This document shows, piece by piece, positions 60,723-64,000 of a stretch of 64,000 bases of DNA; positions within the stretch are counted from its first letter, which is position 1; every line of letters begins with the position of its first letter. The position numbers and the translations under genes were made by a program. Source of the DNA: Oligoflexales bacterium (GTDB lineage Bacteria > Bdellovibrionota_B > Oligoflexia > Oligoflexales > RGVZ01); assembly GCA_947494335.1 (NCBI GenBank), contig CANLUT010000005.1:1-64000 (forward strand), in the 5' to 3' direction. The notes beneath the pieces are model-generated. The model made no database searches. It was not told the origin of the DNA and saw only the letters and a program-made list of their open reading frames with translations.

Positions 60723-60877
60723 GATCATTCTCCACCAGCGACTTAACAACGACTATTGAGATCATCAATGATTTGGCTGCATGTTTACTACGCACCCCAT
60801 TGTCACTAGGTTTGTAGGTTCGTTTGCCACATACGTGTCTCAGTAAATTTTGTTCTCTCCATGGTCGCAAAACTTAG

Positions 60878-60906
60878 TTGCCGTGAGTTAAGCGGCTGCC
60901 TAATAT
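60878..60906 (+). promoter_or_regulatory. Candidate sigma70-type promoter of the C39-like peptidase gene
   Basis: TTGCCG (60878-60883) and TAATAT (60901-60906) are exactly 17 bases apart, each matching four of six consensus positions. The expected start of transcription is near 60913, about 26 bases before ATG 60939. Confidence 0.45.
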
Positions 60907-60938
60907 AGGGAAGGACTTGCAGGCTAGCAATTTAAATC

Positions 60939-61634
60939 ATGAAGGTCGCTGTGCGGAAGATTTCAATTCTCGTAAAGACATTGTTGTTCGTCGCAGCTTC
61001 GGGAGCCATCGGTCAGACGCTTTTGCTGAAGGCAGGGCGATCGCTGACCCAACGTGTTTCCGAAAGGGATCCCATGCAATCTCAGCCAAAAAATCTAATT
61101 CGTGTGCCCCTAACGCGTCAGGGAATGAACTACACGTGTGGACCGTCCGCTCTAGCTTCTATTCTTTATTATTACGATCAATCGAAGGTTTATCTCGAGG
61201 CGGATCTTGCCAAAGAACTTCACTCTAACGATGTCGATGGGACGCTGGTGAGAGACATTGTGCGGTTCTCTGAAGCCCAAGGTTTTGAGGTCAAGGCCCA
61301 CTACAATTGGACACTAGAGGGTCTTAAGTCTTCCATTGATCAGGGCGTGCCCGTCTTGGTGCTGCTGCAGGCTTGGGCAGACTTGGAGGTTCCTGGCCAT
61401 GATTACCGGTCAGATTGGGAGGATGGACACTTCTCGGTGGCAATTGGCTATGACGAAAAAAATATTTATTTCATGGATCCTAGTACTTTTGGGCACTACA
61501 CATTCATACCAACGTACGAGTTTTTGGACCGTTGGCACGATCTTGATGGGAGCCAGAAAGTTTATAATTTCGGGATGACCATAACCAAAGGTCAGCCCTG
61601 GTATAAGCACGAATTGATCATGAAGATGGAGTGA
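60939..61634 (+). CDS. Exported C39-like cysteine peptidase
   Basis: An N-terminal hydrophobic segment (residues ~10-25) suggests export or anchoring. The C39/papain-like triad is visible: Cys67 in NYTCGPSALASIL, His164 in DGHFSVAIGY and Asp180 in MDPST. Length 231 and this spacing fit bacterial C39-family domain proteins, which often trim or process exported peptides. It is directly followed by an M28 peptidase gene (six bases), suggesting joint expression. The substrate is unknown. Confidence 0.82.
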   Translation: MKVAVRKISILVKTLLFVAASGAIGQTLLLKAGRSLTQRVSERDPMQSQPKNLIRVPLTRQGMNYTCGPSALASILYYYDQSKVYLEADLAKELHSNDVDGTLVRDIVRFSEAQGFEVKAHYNWTLEGLKSSIDQGVPVLVLLQAWADLEVPGHDYRSDWEDGHFSVAIGYDEKNIYFMDPSTFGHYTFIPTYEFLDRWHDLDGSQKVYNFGMTITKGQPWYKHELIMKME

Positions 61635-61640
61635 CAGCAG

Positions 61641-63479
61641 ATGTTCGCGCATGATCATGGCGGATCGACGACATCCGCGTGCTCGAGTCTTCGACATTCG
61701 TTTGTACTAAGCATAGTTGTATTTTGTTTATTCGGTTGTCGTGCGACAGCGAATCAGAGCGCTGTTTCTGCGAGCTCAGGTTACCTATTCGCAGACGCCG
61801 CAGAATATTCTGATTTGATTCGAGAACTGCCATCACAGCCATGGCTCAACACGCCAAACTCTTCTGAGCGATATTTCCCTCTGTTTGTGGGTTTATCCTC
61901 CAGAGAGATTGTCTTAGGCACTTCCGCACGACCAATCCCTCGTTTGCCTGCTGATTTGAAAGCAAAGGTCGAGTCGCGGATAAGTTTACTCGCCAAGATG
62001 ACAGGAGAAGCTTCCTTTGAGGTACAGGCTTGGCCTAGCCTTGATGAGAACGGTCAATTTGAATGGGTGTTCGCTCGTTGGCGCGGAAAAGACGCCGAAT
62101 GGCGATGGTTCACAACAGCAGATGCTCGTCGATATCGCAGTAAACATGATCACGGACGCGGTGCAGCGGTGGTGGGTGGCGATCCGTTGTTTGCTTATTT
62201 GCTTCACCCGTCACATGTCGATGATGAAATAGAAATTTTTGCAGATTTTTCGGAGCGTCCAGGTCTCTATGACCAGCCCCTTTATGGAAACTGCGTCTTT
62301 GTAGATCGTAAAACTCAAAAAGTAGTAAAAGCTTGGCCTGATCCATACTCGGTGGATAGAGCAAAATGGCGGTCTGAATTAACAAAACGTGGAGCCTATG
62401 ATGCCTACTGTGTAAATCCGCCTTCTTTCTTTAATGATCGCTACTTGGTTTTCTCGTTTAAGGTCAATCAGGGCCGCTTGCAATGGTCTGAGTCTGTCAA
62501 TTGGCTTAAAGCTCCCAACGAAGTTACTGATCCCATACAATCGCCAGTTCTTGTTCGCTCTTGGCCCGCTTCGTTTACGAAAGACTATGAACGTGACATC
62601 AAGATTGCCGACGGAGAGCTTGAACCGCGACTTCCAAATGGCTCAGCGTTGAAGCCTTTCAAGAAAAAGGGATCCCATCAGGTCGGGCATGATCTCGAGC
62701 GCATGGTAGATTATCTGGAGTTGCGCTACAAAGAGTTGTCAATTCCAACGACTCGGCAGCGGTTCCAATGGCGAGGCCTTCCGCAGTCAAATTTAATAGC
62801 TGTAATTGAAGGGCAAGACCCAACTTTGCCACCAATTGTGTTGGCTGATCATATCGATTCAGCAATTGCTGAAGACGTGTTTGAAAGCACCGGTCAGCGT
62901 GTCACAGCGCCTGGGGCAAATGATAACAGTACGGCCACATCACTATTATTACAGAGTGCTAAGGTATTGCGCGGAGTCAAACCAAAACGCCCAATTTGGT
63001 TAGTTCATCTGACTGGCGAAGAATTTCCCGCTGTCGATCTTGGCGCGCGCCATTTTCTGTCTGAAATGATGCGCGATAAAAAGGATATTTATGGTGTGAT
63101 CATCACCGATTTTATAGGTTCCCATCAGCCCGATTCTCTGCGGTTTCAGATCAGTCCCACAGCCGTTCCGGGGTCAGAAAGATTTGCTGCTATGGCTCTT
63201 GACGCCGCCAAAGATCTTGCTGGTGGGCTTATTGAAGCCGTTTATCAACCGCGGAATCGTCTGCGTAATAGTGTCTTTCAGACAGATTTGCTCGAGTTCG
63301 AGTTTCGAGGATATCCAGGCATTCTGTTTAATGAGGATATGGACTACTCCCAACCAGAGAGCAACAATCCAAATTACCACCAGTCGACCGACATCGCCGC
63401 TAATATTGACCTTGAGTTCTCAGCCCAGGTTGCCAAAATTGCCATAGAAACCGCCCTGCGCATGGCTAATGACCAATAA
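61641..63479 (+). CDS. M28-family metallopeptidase lipoprotein
   Basis: ATG 61641, with GGAG nine bases ahead. A long signal (residues ~15-33, FVLSIVVFCLFGC) gives a lipobox. The 612-residue protein has the co-catalytic zinc layout of M28 aminopeptidases. His404 lies in ADHIDS, Asp428 in GANDNSTA, and Glu460/Glu461 in TGEEF. Asp490 lies in TDFIGS and His580 in NYHQSTD. The ~380 N-terminal residues are a separate domain. It likely degrades peptides outside the cell. It lies six bases after the C39-like gene. Confidence 0.88.
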   Translation: MFAHDHGGSTTSACSSLRHSFVLSIVVFCLFGCRATANQSAVSASSGYLFADAAEYSDLIRELPSQPWLNTPNSSERYFPLFVGLSSREIVLGTSARPIPRLPADLKAKVESRISLLAKMTGEASFEVQAWPSLDENGQFEWVFARWRGKDAEWRWFTTADARRYRSKHDHGRGAAVVGGDPLFAYLLHPSHVDDEIEIFADFSERPGLYDQPLYGNCVFVDRKTQKVVKAWPDPYSVDRAKWRSELTKRGAYDAYCVNPPSFFNDRYLVFSFKVNQGRLQWSESVNWLKAPNEVTDPIQSPVLVRSWPASFTKDYERDIKIADGELEPRLPNGSALKPFKKKGSHQVGHDLERMVDYLELRYKELSIPTTRQRFQWRGLPQSNLIAVIEGQDPTLPPIVLADHIDSAIAEDVFESTGQRVTAPGANDNSTATSLLLQSAKVLRGVKPKRPIWLVHLTGEEFPAVDLGARHFLSEMMRDKKDIYGVIITDFIGSHQPDSLRFQISPTAVPGSERFAAMALDAAKDLAGGLIEAVYQPRNRLRNSVFQTDLLEFEFRGYPGILFNEDMDYSQPESNNPNYHQSTDIAANIDLEFSAQVAKIAIETALRMANDQ

Positions 63480-63521
63480 TCATGGTTGCCATCAGGGCCA
63501 CGGGCGGCTAGGCTTATCCTC

Positions 63522-64000
63522 ATGAAAACACAAAATAATCAGCGGAATGTGGAACCTTTTTTTGAGATCCCTTACTACCACGACTTTATTTCTCCGACCC
63601 TGGCTCGGCATTTGTTGTCGCAGGCGGCAACGATGCCAGGTGTCGATGGTCTTCGGCACATCGGAGCGACGGGTGGGCTTGAGACTGCTGAGTCTTTGTC
63701 TTTTCTTGTAACACTCTACCAGCGAGTCAAGCCGGAATTGGCTAAGGTTCTGGTGCAGAGAATTTTAGACCGAAAATTTATCGACGAGCGTGCTCGTGCG
63801 TGTTTTGAGTTCAACGAAAAACTTCACCGAGATTTTCTAGATCCTGATTACAAAACAGTCATCGGATTGGAGGATGCGGATGGCCGTATTGTTGTCGGTC
63901 CGAAATCAGATTCATACTGCACGTCTGGTGGCAATCCGGTTGCTCCAATTCCCGACTATTTGCAGGGACCGCATGTAACTCTGTTCGGTCCCCCAGACTC
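63522..64000 (+). CDS. Partial CDS, unknown function (runs off right edge)
   Basis: ATG 63522 opens a frame that stays open to the window edge. No Shine-Dalgarno is strong (GGCTTATCCTC). The first ~159 residues have no signal peptide or membrane segment, begin MKTQNNQRNVEPFFEIPYYH, and include a KPELAKVLVQRILDRKF helix, FEFNEKLHRDFLDPDYKT, and PIPDYLQGPHVTLFGPPD at the edge. It may be an enzyme of a substrate-binding fold, but I do not recognise it. It is co-directional with the two peptidase genes. Confidence 0.65.
   Translation, partial: MKTQNNQRNVEPFFEIPYYHDFISPTLARHLLSQAATMPGVDGLRHIGATGGLETAESLSFLVTLYQRVKPELAKVLVQRILDRKFIDERARACFEFNEKLHRDFLDPDYKTVIGLEDADGRIVVGPKSDSYCTSGGNPVAPIPDYLQGPHVTLFGPPD

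Overview
The window reads as a contiguous chromosomal segment of a Gram-negative, aerobic bacterium. Evidence for the envelope type: many lipoboxes, a TolQ/TolR-type pair, a beta-barrel candidate, an O-antigen ligase-type protein and an MltG. The combination of an alternative complex III operon, a ~115 kDa-class NAD-glutamate dehydrogenase, a plant-type PilZ protein and a dense set of secreted hydrolases and low-complexity lipoproteins suggests the Oligoflexia/Bdellovibrionota or a neighbouring 'delta' lineage. That placement is inference; no rRNA is present. I see no transposase, integrase, phage gene, CRISPR array or plasmid function.

Layout. 1-6.1 kb: two divergent low-complexity lipoproteins (one with a polyglutamine tract encoded by a CAA microsatellite), a lipoprotein with a duplicated helical domain, an orphan GspC-like protein, a LOG-family nucleosidase overlapping an acyltransferase, and a C13 (legumain/caspase-like) peptidase lipoprotein. 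6.1-14.5 kb: a leftward run of greB, pgpA, a three-subunit acyl-CoA carboxylase (probably propionyl-CoA), a lipoprotein, an O-antigen ligase-like protein, trmH and a coiled-coil membrane protein. 14.8-19.5 kb: tRNA-Gly(GCC), a beta-barrel candidate upstream of ExbB/ExbD-like genes, an SGNH hydrolase and unknowns. 19.6-24.1 kb: glutamate-cysteine ligase-family enzyme followed by NAD-glutamate dehydrogenase. 24.1-31 kb: membrane proteins, a large surface lipoprotein, and a secreted subtilase with a coiled-coil partner.

31-39.7 kb: acyl-CoA dehydrogenase, FAD oxidoreductase, a VWA-domain lipoprotein, and an overlapping uvrB-uvrC operon. 39.7-47.7 kb: the centrepiece, a six-gene alternative complex III (actABCDEF) operon. 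It has a candidate sigma70-type promoter overlapped by an inverted repeat at the front and a strong intrinsic terminator at the end, and no terminal oxidase genes alongside. Just downstream is a structured intergenic region with a possible 23-residue membrane peptide.

48-64 kb: two small unknowns and hflX, lipoprotein hydrolase, a second acyl-CoA dehydrogenase, an output-less two-TM sensor facing a PilZ protein (whose terminator lies inside the sensor gene), mltG, an rnc-der overlapping pair, a SOUL-family lipoprotein, a class III aminotransferase, and a C39-like plus M28 exported peptidase pair. The last gene runs off the right edge.

No single obviously undescribed multi-gene system stands out. 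The most unusual items are the polyglutamine lipoprotein pair, the operator-like repeat on the act promoter with the structured RNA region behind the act operon, the C13 and VWA lipoproteins, and the sensor/PilZ pair. Starts were moved inward from the longest reading frame where a Shine-Dalgarno or a signal peptide argued for it.
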